From assembly GCF_036226885.1 (NCBI RefSeq), contig NZ_CP109027.1, positions 558,001 through 622,000 on the forward strand: a stretch of DNA of 64,000 nt. Reading direction: 5' to 3'. This stretch comes from Streptomyces sp. NBC_00663 (GTDB lineage Bacteria > Actinomycetota > Actinomycetes > Streptomycetales > Streptomycetaceae). A program made the translations under genes and the position numbers. Shown piece after piece: positions 25,950 to 34,273 of this stretch (position 1 is its first letter; the number at the start of each line of letters is the position of its first letter). The notes under the pieces are model-generated. The model was not told the DNA's origin. It saw only the letters and a list, made by a program, of their open reading frames with translations, and did not search any database.

Positions 25950-26138
25950 CCAGGTGCCCCGCCCCGCACGGTCGCCGACCACGACCCTGTGTGTCGGGGC
26001 TCCGCAACAGATGTCACCGGCGTGTCACAGCCCTCCCGGGCACCACAACTGCCGGGGGGACACCGGTGTCGAACCCTGCGTCGGAACAGACCAGCCGACG
26101 AACTGATGGACCATCAACCTTTCACGGGGGAAACAGAC

Positions 26139-27650
26139 ATGAGCTTCACCATGCGCACCGGCCGCCGTACCGCGGGCTCGGCCGCTGTCGCCGCCGCCTC
26201 GTTCCTGCTGCTGGCGGGCGCGGGCATCATGGCCGCGCCCAGCGCCTTCGCGGGTGTTCCCGGCGGCACCGCCGCGGCCGACCGCAACAGCGACTTCGAC
26301 GGCGACGGCTACAACGACGTCGTCATCGGCGCTCCGGACGGCACCGTCGACGGCAAGGAAGGCGCCGGGTACGTCACCGTGCAGTACGGCGCGCCCAACG
26401 GCATCGGCACCAACAACACCGTGCCCAGGGGCGGCGTCCAGCTCGTGAGCCAGTCGTCCAAGGGTGTCCCGGGGACGTCCGAGTTCGGCGACCGCTTCGG
26501 GCAGGCCGTGGCCACCGGGGACCTCGACGGCGACGGCTACGACGACCTGGTCGTCGGCGCGCCCGGCGAGGACGAGGGCACGGTCGAGGACGCGGGCCGG
26601 GTGACGGTCCTGTACGGCTCCGCGAAGGGCCTCGACGCCGAGCGCACGTCGAGCATCACCGCCGCCCGGCCGACCGCCGACGCCCGCTTCGGCCTGGCCC
26701 TGGCCGCCGCACGGTTCACCGGGGACATCGACGGCGACCAGCTCACCGTCCTCGACCAGGCAGGCCTGAACGTCTTCACCTACCACGCGGGTGTCCTGCG
26801 CCAGGTCGGCACCCCGCACTCCACCGGTCACGCCCTCAACGGGGCCTACCTGACCACCGGCGACTACGACCACAACGGCTTCGCCGACCTCGTCGTCTCC
26901 GGCTACAGCGCCGACGACGACTACACCAAGGGCTGGTCCGCGCTGTACGCCGGCGGGACCGAGGGTCTCGCCTACCAGCGCGACCTGCACGGCGGTCTCG
27001 GCTCGGCCTCCGGCGACATCAACGGCGACGGGTACGACGACCTCGTCGTCGGCCAGCTCAGCGCCGTGGACGAGTCCACGGGCGACGCGAACGCGCTCGG
27101 CGGCCTGGTCGGCGTGTACTACGGCGGCGAGGACGGCCCGTCCGGCACCCAGGGCCCCGACAGCGGCGCGCAGTGGTGGTCGCAGAACTCCCCGGGTGTG
27201 CCCGGCACGGGCGAGCGCGGCGACGCCTGGGGCAACGACTTGTCCGTGGCGGACGTCGACGGTGACGGCCGCGCCGACGTGGCGGTCGGCGCGCCCGGCG
27301 AGGACGTGGGCCAGGTGGCCGACGCGGGCGCGGTGTGGCTGCTGCGCGGCTCGAAGGCCGGGCTCACCGGCACCGGTGCCCAGTCCTTCGACCAGAACAC
27401 CGCCGGCATCCCCGGTACGGCCGAGGCGAGCGACGCGTGGGGCGCCCAGGTGCGGCTGGTGGACACCGACGGCGACGGCCGCAACGAGCTCGTGGCCGCC
27501 GCGCCGGACGAGAACGCCGGCGACGGCGCGGTGTGGCTGCTGCCCGCGAGCGGGAGCGGGCTGCGCGCCGACGGCTCCTCGTCCTACGGGGCCGCCGCTC
27601 TCGGCGGCAACGCTCACGGCGCCCACTTCGGTTCGGTGATCGACGAGTAG
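26139..27650 (+). CDS. Secreted FG-GAP repeat (integrin-like beta-propeller) protein
   Basis: 503 aa. The start at 26139 is set by the ggggga ribosome site and the signal peptide that follows (AAVAAASFLLLAGAGIMAAP, cleavage after SAFA near 38). The body is a seven-blade propeller with calcium-binding DxDGDG loops (DFDGDGYNDVVIGAP, DLDGDGYDDLVVGAP, DINGDGYDDLVVG, DVDGDGRADVAVGAP, DTDGDGRNELVAAAP). The third and fourth blades are weaker. Such proteins act outside the cell in adhesion or ligand binding; some carry enzyme domains, but none is seen here. The upstream 189 bp hold no further convincing gene. A strong terminator follows. Confidence 0.9.
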   Translation: MSFTMRTGRRTAGSAAVAAASFLLLAGAGIMAAPSAFAGVPGGTAAADRNSDFDGDGYNDVVIGAPDGTVDGKEGAGYVTVQYGAPNGIGTNNTVPRGGVQLVSQSSKGVPGTSEFGDRFGQAVATGDLDGDGYDDLVVGAPGEDEGTVEDAGRVTVLYGSAKGLDAERTSSITAARPTADARFGLALAAARFTGDIDGDQLTVLDQAGLNVFTYHAGVLRQVGTPHSTGHALNGAYLTTGDYDHNGFADLVVSGYSADDDYTKGWSALYAGGTEGLAYQRDLHGGLGSASGDINGDGYDDLVVGQLSAVDESTGDANALGGLVGVYYGGEDGPSGTQGPDSGAQWWSQNSPGVPGTGERGDAWGNDLSVADVDGDGRADVAVGAPGEDVGQVADAGAVWLLRGSKAGLTGTGAQSFDQNTAGIPGTAEASDAWGAQVRLVDTDGDGRNELVAAAPDENAGDGAVWLLPASGSGLRADGSSSYGAAALGGNAHGAHFGSVIDE

Positions 27651-27673
27651 TCGTCCGCCGAGGCAGGAGGGCA

Positions 27674-27714
27674 ACGAGAGCAACGAGCCGCGGGGTGCGG
27701 CTCGTTGCTCTCGT
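27674..27714. terminator. Strong bidirectional terminator
   Basis: A perfect 18-bp inverted repeat (27674-27691 and 27697-27714) with a 5-base loop lies between the stop of the FG-GAP gene (27650) and the stop of the convergent propeller gene (27716). The hairpin should serve both strands. Confidence 0.9.
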
Positions 27715-27715
27715 C

Positions 27716-28825
27716 TCAGCCGAAGCGCAGGACGCGCGGGGCGAAGGTCCCTTCGGGGCCGTCGGCGCAGCCGACCGACCACACCTGCGCCGTGCCCGGG
27801 ACAGGCGCCAGCCGCAGTGTCCTGGAGTCTCCCTCGCCGGCCACCGCGGGTTCCTGGTACTCGGTGAACGACACGCCGTTCCAGGCGAGGAAGTCCGGCC
27901 CGGGGACCAGCGGAGGGGTGCTGCCGGGCGGGCCCCACTTCTGTGAGCGGGCCACCGCGACCCAGCCGAGCCCCCCGGACGCGGTGGGCGCGAGTGAGGT
28001 GATCCCGCCGAAGTCGGTGGGCACGGTCACCCGGCTCCAGGTCTGCCCGTCGAAGCGGACCAGCAGGGGCGGGATCGGCCGCCCCGGCGGGCCGCCGACG
28101 AACCCCGCGGTGCCGCCCGCCCACACCTGTGTCGGCGAGACCGCCAGCACGCTTCCCACGGCCGACCGCGGGAAGCCGTCCACGATCGTCTGCGTCCACA
28201 TCTGTCCGTCCCAGTGCGCCACCGCCGCGCCCGAGTTGGTCTCGCCCGCGGCCCAGACGTCGTCGGCCGCCAGGATGTGCAGGCCGTACACGGATCCCGG
28301 CGGCACCGGGACGTCCCGCCAGCCGTTCCCGTCCCGGCGCAGCAGGGCCTGAGTCCCGTCGCGCGTACCGATCAGCCAGGTCTCACCGCCACCGGCGACG
28401 ACCTCCGTCGGCAGGACACCTCGCGGCGGCCGGGTCTCGTACCAGGTGACGCCGTCGGAGCGCAGGAGCCGGGCGCCGCCCGCCGCGTCACGGCCGACCG
28501 CCCAGATCGTGGTCGCCGAGGTCGCCGCCACGGACAGCAGCTCTCCCTGCCAGCCGGGTCCGGGCAGACTCTGGCGCTGCCACGCGGTGCCGTCCCAGCG
28601 CAACACCAGCGGGAAGCCCGGCGCCTCACGGCCGACGGCGTCGGCGCCGACCGCCCACGCCCGGTCCGGCCCGGTCGCCGCGGCCTCGTTCAGCGCGGCC
28701 TGGGGGCGGACCTGGGCCGGGAGCGGCATGTGCTGCCAGGACGTGGTCTCCGCCGCGGCCGAGGTCATGAGCGGCAGGGCGGTCAGGGCGACGGCGAGGG
28801 CCGTGACGAGAAGTCTGCGGGTCAT
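27716..28825 (-). CDS. Secreted propeller-like repeat protein, second of a pair
   Basis: 369 aa. Signal peptide MTRRLLVTALAVALTALPL with cleavage near AAA at 25. The mature part consists of repeated blades of the form W(x)DG(x)W with an AVG/WAVG strand (RAWAVGADAVG, LRWDGTAWQR, TIWAVGRDAAGG, DDVWAAGETN, AHWDGQMWTQ, QVWAGGTAG, VRFDGQTWSR), as in kelch/WD-like bacterial propellers. No catalytic motif is visible. Its ATG is 2 bases after the stop of the upstream paralogue, so the two are translationally coupled. Likely an extracellular binding protein; the target is unknown. Confidence 0.75.
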   Translation of the reverse strand: MTRRLLVTALAVALTALPLMTSAAAETTSWQHMPLPAQVRPQAALNEAAATGPDRAWAVGADAVGREAPGFPLVLRWDGTAWQRQSLPGPGWQGELLSVAATSATTIWAVGRDAAGGARLLRSDGVTWYETRPPRGVLPTEVVAGGGETWLIGTRDGTQALLRRDGNGWRDVPVPPGSVYGLHILAADDVWAAGETNSGAAVAHWDGQMWTQTIVDGFPRSAVGSVLAVSPTQVWAGGTAGFVGGPPGRPIPPLLVRFDGQTWSRVTVPTDFGGITSLAPTASGGLGWVAVARSQKWGPPGSTPPLVPGPDFLAWNGVSFTEYQEPAVAGEGDSRTLRLAPVPGTAQVWSVGCADGPEGTFAPRVLRFG

Positions 28826-28827
28826 GG

Positions 28828-29901
28828 TCAGCCTCCCAGCCGCTCGCTCATCAGGTTCGGTTTCGAGCCGTAGATCTCGGCGGTCCCGAAGGACAACAGC
28901 GTGGAGCCGGCCCTCGCGAGGACGCTCGGTCTGACGTCGATCGCGTCGGTGCGCTCGGGGCCGTAGGAGAAGGTGGCGCGCGGGCCGTCCACCCGGGCGT
29001 ACCTGGACTGGAACGCGCGGTCGCTGCGCATCGGCAGCCACAGCGCGCCGTCGGGGCCGCGCACCATGCCCTCGGTGTGGGTGTCGCCCAGGGGCGGGTA
29101 AGTGGTGTGCCAGGCATGCCCGTTGAAGGTCGTCAGGTAGGTGCGGGACACGCCGTCGGTGTACTGGCTGCCGCCGATCGTGATCCGGCCGGAGGGTTCG
29201 AGCAGGATCGTGTGCACGTTGCTGTCGGCGGGCAGCGGCACCTTCGCGTCCCGCCACACCGCGCCGTCCCAGTGCAGGACGATGGTGCCGGTGTCGGTGT
29301 CCGCCCAGGCCCAGGCGTCGTCGGCGGTACGCGCGGTGATCCCCATCAGGAACAGCACGCCGTCCGGGGTGGATTGCGTGGTCCAGCCGGAGCCGTCGTA
29401 GTGCAGCACCTTCAGGCCGGTGTCGTCCTCGCCCACCACCCATGCGGCGCCCGGTACGGCGGCGAAGTCCTGGTAGGTCCACAGGGTTCGGGGCAGCGGG
29501 ACGGCGCTCCAGCCGTTCGCCGACCGGCGCAGGATCTCCCCCGCTCCCGCACGGTTCTGGAAGATCCACACCTCCTCGCCGACGAACTGCACCTTGCCGA
29601 GCCAGCCGAGGTCGTCGGCGCCGGGGAAGGAGGTGTCCCGGCTCCACGCCGTGCCGTCCCAGCGGTACAGCATCGGCCGCAGTCCGTCGGCGGCGTGCTC
29701 GTACCCGGTCGCCCACGCCTCGCCCGGCCCGCGGGCGGCGAGATCGGACACGGTCACCGGCGGGGCCGCCGCCGGTACCGGGAGCGCCGACCAGCCGGGG
29801 TGGGGAGGCGCGGCGCGCGTCGCGGCCGAAGCCGAGGCCGGCGACACGATCGCGGCGCACGCCAGGACCAGACAGAGGATGACCGCACGGAGACCGTTCA
29901 C
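28828..29901 (-). CDS. Secreted propeller-like repeat protein, first of a pair
   Basis: 357 aa from a GTG at 29901 with gggagg 4 bases upstream; an earlier in-frame start at 29967 has no ribosome site and would bury the signal peptide. Signal peptide LRAVILCLVLACAAIVSPAS. Blade motifs resemble those of its downstream neighbour (LYRWDGTAWSRD, WAWADTDTGT, LHWDGAVWRD, LTTFNGHAWHTT), but overall similarity is low, so they are diverged paralogues. Function is unknown; coupled expression with its neighbour suggests a paired extracellular role. Confidence 0.72.
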   Translation of the reverse strand: MNGLRAVILCLVLACAAIVSPASASAATRAAPPHPGWSALPVPAAAPPVTVSDLAARGPGEAWATGYEHAADGLRPMLYRWDGTAWSRDTSFPGADDLGWLGKVQFVGEEVWIFQNRAGAGEILRRSANGWSAVPLPRTLWTYQDFAAVPGAAWVVGEDDTGLKVLHYDGSGWTTQSTPDGVLFLMGITARTADDAWAWADTDTGTIVLHWDGAVWRDAKVPLPADSNVHTILLEPSGRITIGGSQYTDGVSRTYLTTFNGHAWHTTYPPLGDTHTEGMVRGPDGALWLPMRSDRAFQSRYARVDGPRATFSYGPERTDAIDVRPSVLARAGSTLLSFGTAEIYGSKPNLMSERLGG

Positions 29902-30003
29902 GAGACCTCCCAGACTGCGAAGGTCGCACACCGTACGGGCGTTCACCCTCCGGTGAACAGACGGCATTCGGCCATCACGGGCCCCGTCGGCCCCTCGTCC
30001 TGG

Positions 30004-30993
30004 TCAGTGGCCCGGCCGCAGGGCGTCCAGCAGCAGGGGCAGGGAGCGGTGGAGTTCGCGCTCCCAGTAGGGCCAGTCATGGGTGCCGGGACCGTAGAAG
30101 TCGGTGGTGAGCCGTACTCCGGCCGCCTTCAGCCGGTCGGCGACGGCGTGGTTCATCTCGTTGAGAACTGCCTCCAGGTCGTCGTGGGCCCCGGGCGGGT
30201 CGAAGGGGCCGGCGGTGCCGTCGCCGCTCGACAGGAAGACCGGCGTCGGGCGCAGCCGCTTCGCGAGGTAGTAGGGGTCGTGCGCCTCCCAGATGGGACG
30301 CTGGGCCACCGGGTCGCCCCACATCGCGAGCGGGTCCTCGCCGTACCCCTTCAACAGGTCCATCAGGCCGTACGGGAAGTCGCCGTACAGCGGATGCACC
30401 ACGCCGCTGTAGCTCGCCGCCGCCCGGAACATGCCGGGGTGGTGTGCGGCGTAGAGCAGGCTGCCGAGGCCGCCCATGGAGAGCCCGGCGATCACCCTGC
30501 GGTGGCCCGCACCGTAGCCGTGTTCCAGCAAGGGCAGCAGCTCCCGCAGATGGAAGGTCTCCCAGGCCGGGGAGCCGCCCTTGCCGTGGTTCCACCAGTC
30601 GCTGTACCAGCCGTACTCTCCGCCCTCGGGCATGACGACCAGGGTGTCCCGCAGCTGTGGCGTGGTCGCGACGTCGGTCTCGCGGGTCCAGCTGTCGTAC
30701 GTGTCGCAGCAGCCGTGGAGCAGGAGCAGCACCGGCCAGCGCTGGTTCTTCCGGCGTTCGTCCCAGCCGTCCGGGGTCAGCAGCCGGACCTTGGCGGTGC
30801 GGCCCAGAGCGGGTGAGGAGACGGTCAGGTCGACCAGCCGGGCCCCGGCCTTCTCCTCCGCCACGACGCGGGCGCCGCCGGGTCCGCCGCCCTCCTCACC
30901 GCCTGCCGCCGCGGTCGCGGTGCCTGGCAGAATCGCCATGACCAGGGCGATCAGGGCTGTCCAGATCATCAGTCGGGCACGACCAGGGCGCAC
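30004..30993 (-). CDS. Secreted antigen-85-like esterase
   Basis: 329 aa from a GTG at 30993 with ggagg 6 bases before it. Signal peptide MIWTALIALVMAILPGTATA. Alpha/beta-hydrolase signatures: LLLHGCCDTYDSWTRETD, nucleophile elbow GLSMGGLGS (Ser), SYSGVVHPLYGD and late His in GPGTHDWPYWERELH. The layout is the same as in the exported esterase at 4906-5850 and in antigen 85/S-formylglutathione-hydrolase relatives. Expected role: hydrolysis or transfer of acyl groups outside the cell. It is transcribed alone. Substrate unknown. Confidence 0.87.
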   Translation of the reverse strand: MRPGRARLMIWTALIALVMAILPGTATAAAGGEEGGGPGGARVVAEEKAGARLVDLTVSSPALGRTAKVRLLTPDGWDERRKNQRWPVLLLLHGCCDTYDSWTRETDVATTPQLRDTLVVMPEGGEYGWYSDWWNHGKGGSPAWETFHLRELLPLLEHGYGAGHRRVIAGLSMGGLGSLLYAAHHPGMFRAAASYSGVVHPLYGDFPYGLMDLLKGYGEDPLAMWGDPVAQRPIWEAHDPYYLAKRLRPTPVFLSSGDGTAGPFDPPGAHDDLEAVLNEMNHAVADRLKAAGVRLTTDFYGPGTHDWPYWERELHRSLPLLLDALRPGH

Positions 30994-31142
30994 AGTGAGC
31001 CTCCACTCCGAGCGAACCGCCAGTTGCGGATCGGTGCCACCGGGGAGCGTACGGACCGTCGGGATACGGGTCACTACGCCAGACTGCTGAAGTTCGGCGG
31101 AAGGCAGAGTTCCGGCGGCAGTCGAGAGCGAGGAGTGCACCT

Positions 31143-31661
31143 TTGGAACGGATCTTGGTGGTGGGTGTCACCGGTGCGGGCAAGTCCACGCTGGCCCGCG
31201 CCCTGGGCGGTCGTCTGGGCCTGCCGTACCACGAGATGGACGCGCTGTACTTCAACGGCCCCGACTGGGCCGTCAACGACAGCCTCACCGAGGACGTGTC
31301 CCGGCTCACCGCCGAGCCCCGCTGGGTCATCGACTCCCTCGGCTACCCGGAGGTCCGCGACCTGCTGTGGGAGCGGGCCGACAGCGTGATCTGGCTGGAC
31401 TACCCCAAGCACGTCGTCATGCCTCGCGTCCTGCGCCGATCCTTGCGGCGCACCGTCACCCGCGAGGCGCTCTTCGGCGGCAACCGGGAGACCTGGCGGG
31501 GCTGGCTGAGCCGGGAGCACCCGGCCTGGTGGGCGTGGTCCCAACACGGCCCCCGCCGCCGGGAGATCGACCGCCGCGTCCGCGATCCCCGCTTCGCCCC
31601 GCTGGACACCCTCCGCTTCGACCGTCCCGGCGCCGCCGAGACGTGGCTGGCGTCCGTCTGA
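31143..31661 (+). CDS. P-loop nucleotide kinase-like protein (FlaR/adenylate-kinase related)
   Basis: 172 aa from a TTG, set by gaggag about 10 bases upstream. The Walker A is GVTGAGKST at the very N-terminus, followed by LGLPYHEMDALYFNGPDW, the substrate-side motif shared with FlaR/topology-modulation proteins and shikimate-kinase-like enzymes. The Walker-B-like strand is SVIWLDYP, and the lid RRSLRRTVTREALFGGNRETW is Arg-rich. The C-terminus is a short helix. These proteins are predicted nucleoside or nucleotide kinases whose substrates are mostly unknown. It is convergent with the dehydrogenase gene. Confidence 0.78.
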   Translation: MERILVVGVTGAGKSTLARALGGRLGLPYHEMDALYFNGPDWAVNDSLTEDVSRLTAEPRWVIDSLGYPEVRDLLWERADSVIWLDYPKHVVMPRVLRRSLRRTVTREALFGGNRETWRGWLSREHPAWWAWSQHGPRRREIDRRVRDPRFAPLDTLRFDRPGAAETWLASV

Positions 31662-31719
31662 CCGACGACGGGCTCAGGTCGGAGGGCGTCCGGATCCCGA
31701 GCCGCAACGGGCGTGCGCT

Positions 31720-32751
31720 TCACCCGAGTTGTCCAAGGCGCAGGTGGTCGGCGAGGGCCTCGGGATGGTCGGCGGCATAGTGCCGTACGACCGCTTCGAA
31801 GCTCGCGTCGGGCAGCAGGCGCAGGTGCGTGGCGCGGCTGTTGTCGAAGTCCGCGGGCCAGGAGCCCACGACGGCCTCCACCGCCGGATCGGGGGTGAGG
31901 GACACGAGATCCGCGGTCCTGGCGCCGGCCAGCCGTCGCAGTGTGTCGAGCATGTCGGCGACCGAGACGGTGAGCGCGGGCACGTTGACCGGCGTCGGTC
32001 CCTGGATCTGTCCCGGCCCGCTGCCGTGCCCTGTTTCGGCGATGCGCAGCAGGGCCTGGACCGTGGTCCGCGGGGAGGCCAGGGCGAGCCGCATGTCCGG
32101 GGCGACGGGGCAGACGGTCGGCCGTCCGGCGAGGGGCTCGCGGACGATCGCGGAGACGAAACCGGACGCGGCCGCGTTGGGCCTTCCCGGTCGTACCGCC
32201 ACCGTCATCAGCCGGGCCACGCGTCCGTCGACGTAGCCGCGGCGGGTCATGTCGGCGATTAGGTGCTCGCACATCAACTTCTGCGTGCCGTAGCTCGATC
32301 GCGGTGTCGGCAAGGTCGTCTCGCTGACCGTCGTCGAGAGGTCCCCCGCCACCGGGCGGCCGTAGACGGCGATGCTGCTCGTGAAGACCACCCGTACCGT
32401 CGGCCCGCCGGTCGCCGACTGTGCCCGCGCCGCTTCGAGGAGCGCGCGCGTGGCGTCCACGTTCACGCGCATCCCGAGGTCGAAGTCGGCCTCGCACTCG
32501 GCGGACACCGCCGCGGCGAGATGGAACACCACGTCCACCGGCTCGGCGAACACCTCGGCCAGGCACCCGACCAGGTCACCGGTCACCACCCGCGCGAGCG
32601 GGTCCACGGCTGGCCCGTCATCGGGCGGAGCCTCGCGATCGACCAGCACCAGCCGGGTGATCGGTGCGCCGGCGAACGTCCGTGCGCGCAGGAGTTCCCT
32701 CACCAGCAGGCCTCCCACGAACCCGGACGCGCCCGTCACGACGATCCTCAT
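31720..32751 (-). CDS. denD: NAD-dependent epimerase/dehydratase family, D-erythronate dehydrogenase-like
   Basis: 343 aa from the ATG at 32751 with ggagggg upstream. Extended SDR: Rossmann motif GASGFVGG, VVFHLAAAVSAECEADFDLG, catalytic FTSSIAVYG and SYGTQK (Tyr/Lys). The stretches SAECEADFDLGMRVN and AVRPGRPNAAASGFVSAIVR match DenD, which oxidises D-erythronate (C2) to 2-oxo-tetronate for tetronate catabolism. The usual partners (OtnK, OtnC) are not adjacent, so the physiological role is less certain than the family. Confidence 0.8.
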   Translation of the reverse strand: MRIVVTGASGFVGGLLVRELLRARTFAGAPITRLVLVDREAPPDDGPAVDPLARVVTGDLVGCLAEVFAEPVDVVFHLAAAVSAECEADFDLGMRVNVDATRALLEAARAQSATGGPTVRVVFTSSIAVYGRPVAGDLSTTVSETTLPTPRSSYGTQKLMCEHLIADMTRRGYVDGRVARLMTVAVRPGRPNAAASGFVSAIVREPLAGRPTVCPVAPDMRLALASPRTTVQALLRIAETGHGSGPGQIQGPTPVNVPALTVSVADMLDTLRRLAGARTADLVSLTPDPAVEAVVGSWPADFDNSRATHLRLLPDASFEAVVRHYAADHPEALADHLRLGQLG

Positions 32752-32971
32752 CCGCCCCTCCACCTCACCAGACGGTCGCCCGCTCACACCATGGCGCACC
32801 CCGTCGCCTTCCGACACCCGCCGTGAGGCCGGAGACGGTACGTACATCAGAGCGCTTCGTGCGGCGCGAACGGGTGGACTCGTACGACGGGGGCCCGTGC
32901 GAAGAACGCGCGCTCACGGCGCGGATGGTGACGTGACTGCCTCGCCCCAGACCTGGAAGAGGCACCGAGAC

Positions 32972-34168
32972 GTGAGACGACGTATCCCCGCCCGCCGTGT
33001 CCTCGCCGCAGCGCTGCTCGTGGCGTCCCTGCTGACCCCGCTGGCGGCGGTCCCCGCCACCGCCGCCCAGCCGCCCGGCACGAGCGTGGGTGACGACTGT
33101 CCCCCGCACGAACTCGATCCGAAGCTGGTCACGCGGCTGGACCGGGCCATCGAGAAGGTCCGCCGGGAGGCCGGCATCCCCGGCGTCGTCGCCGGGCTGT
33201 GGATGCCGGGCAAGGGCAGCTACGTCCGCGCCACCGGTGTCGCCGACAAGGCCACCGGCCGGCCGATGACCTCGGACGTGTTCGTCCGGATCGGCAGCGA
33301 GACCAAGACGTTCACCGTCACCGCGCTGCTCGAACTCGTCGACGACGGCCTCATCAAGCTCGACGACCCGATCTCCCGGTACATCCACGGCGTGCCCAAC
33401 GGGCATCGGATCACGCTGCGCCATCTCGCCGAGATGCGCAGCGGCCTCTACCCCTACACGGCCGACGCGGACTTCCAGCACGACCTGCTCAGCGACCCGG
33501 CACGGCACTTCACCCCACGGGAGGTCCTGGCGTACGGCTTCAAGCACAAGAACACCTTCGCGCCGGGCACGAAGTTCGAGTACTCCAACACCAACCTCGT
33601 ACTCCTCGGTCTCGTGGTCGAGAAGGTCAGCGGGCGCTCCCTCACCCACGTCCTCGACGAGCGGGTGCTGCGGCCCGCCCGGCTGTCCCACACACTGCTC
33701 CCTCGGGACTTCGAGTTCCCCCGGCCGCACCCGCGCGGGTACACCAACCAGACGCTGACCGGTGAGGTCGCCGACAGCACGGACTGGAACCCCAGCTGGG
33801 CGTGGGCGGCCGGGGCCATGATCTCCGATCTGCACGACCTGCGCCGCTGGGCGAAGGTCGTCGCCACCGGCACGCTGCTGCGGCCCAAGACGCAGGCGGA
33901 GCGGCTCAAGATGCTCCCCACCGGCTTCCCCGGCACCAAGTACGGCCTGGGCATCTTCGAGAGCGGCGGCTGGATCGGGCACAACGGGTCCATCCCCGGA
34001 TACGAGACGGTCACCGTCTATCTGCCCTCGAAGAAGGCCACCCTGGTGCTGATGATCAACACCGACATCTTCTCCCAGGGCCAGGAGCCGTCCACGCTGC
34101 TCGCCCGGGCGATCACCGAGGTCGTGACCCCGGACCACGTGTACGCCCGGCCGATCCCCCCGAAGTAG
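32972..34168 (+). CDS. Secreted serine hydrolase (beta-lactamase/DD-peptidase fold)
   Basis: 398 aa from a GTG at 32972 with aagagg about 9 bases upstream. Signal peptide RRVLAAALLVASLLTPLAA with AxA near TAA. Catalytic motifs: SxxK in GSETKTFT, YxN in YSNTNL, and HNGSIPGY in place of KTG. This is the class-C beta-lactamase/D-Ala-D-Ala carboxypeptidase family, acting outside the membrane on peptidoglycan or small esters. It is first of three tandem paralogous serine hydrolases; the next reading frame starts 18 bp downstream. Confidence 0.9.
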   Translation: MRRRIPARRVLAAALLVASLLTPLAAVPATAAQPPGTSVGDDCPPHELDPKLVTRLDRAIEKVRREAGIPGVVAGLWMPGKGSYVRATGVADKATGRPMTSDVFVRIGSETKTFTVTALLELVDDGLIKLDDPISRYIHGVPNGHRITLRHLAEMRSGLYPYTADADFQHDLLSDPARHFTPREVLAYGFKHKNTFAPGTKFEYSNTNLVLLGLVVEKVSGRSLTHVLDERVLRPARLSHTLLPRDFEFPRPHPRGYTNQTLTGEVADSTDWNPSWAWAAGAMISDLHDLRRWAKVVATGTLLRPKTQAERLKMLPTGFPGTKYGLGIFESGGWIGHNGSIPGYETVTVYLPSKKATLVLMINTDIFSQGQEPSTLLARAITEVVTPDHVYARPIPPK

Positions 34169-34273
34169 GGAGAGTCGCCTCCGCCATGAGCCTCACGGGC
34201 AGCCCTTCACGGTCCCGCCCTCACCGCCACGGCCGTCACCGCACTCCTCGCGCTTCTCCCCCTCGGCACCCCG

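Noticed and set aside
26011..26106. Small open frame with four Cys between the tiny peptide gene and the FG-GAP gene
   Set aside because: No ribosome site, no signal peptide, composition like non-coding DNA; more likely leader of the FG-GAP transcript.
26025..28199. Minus-strand open frame of 724 codons
   Set aside because: Antisense to the FG-GAP gene and crosses the strong terminator at 27674-27714; no motif.
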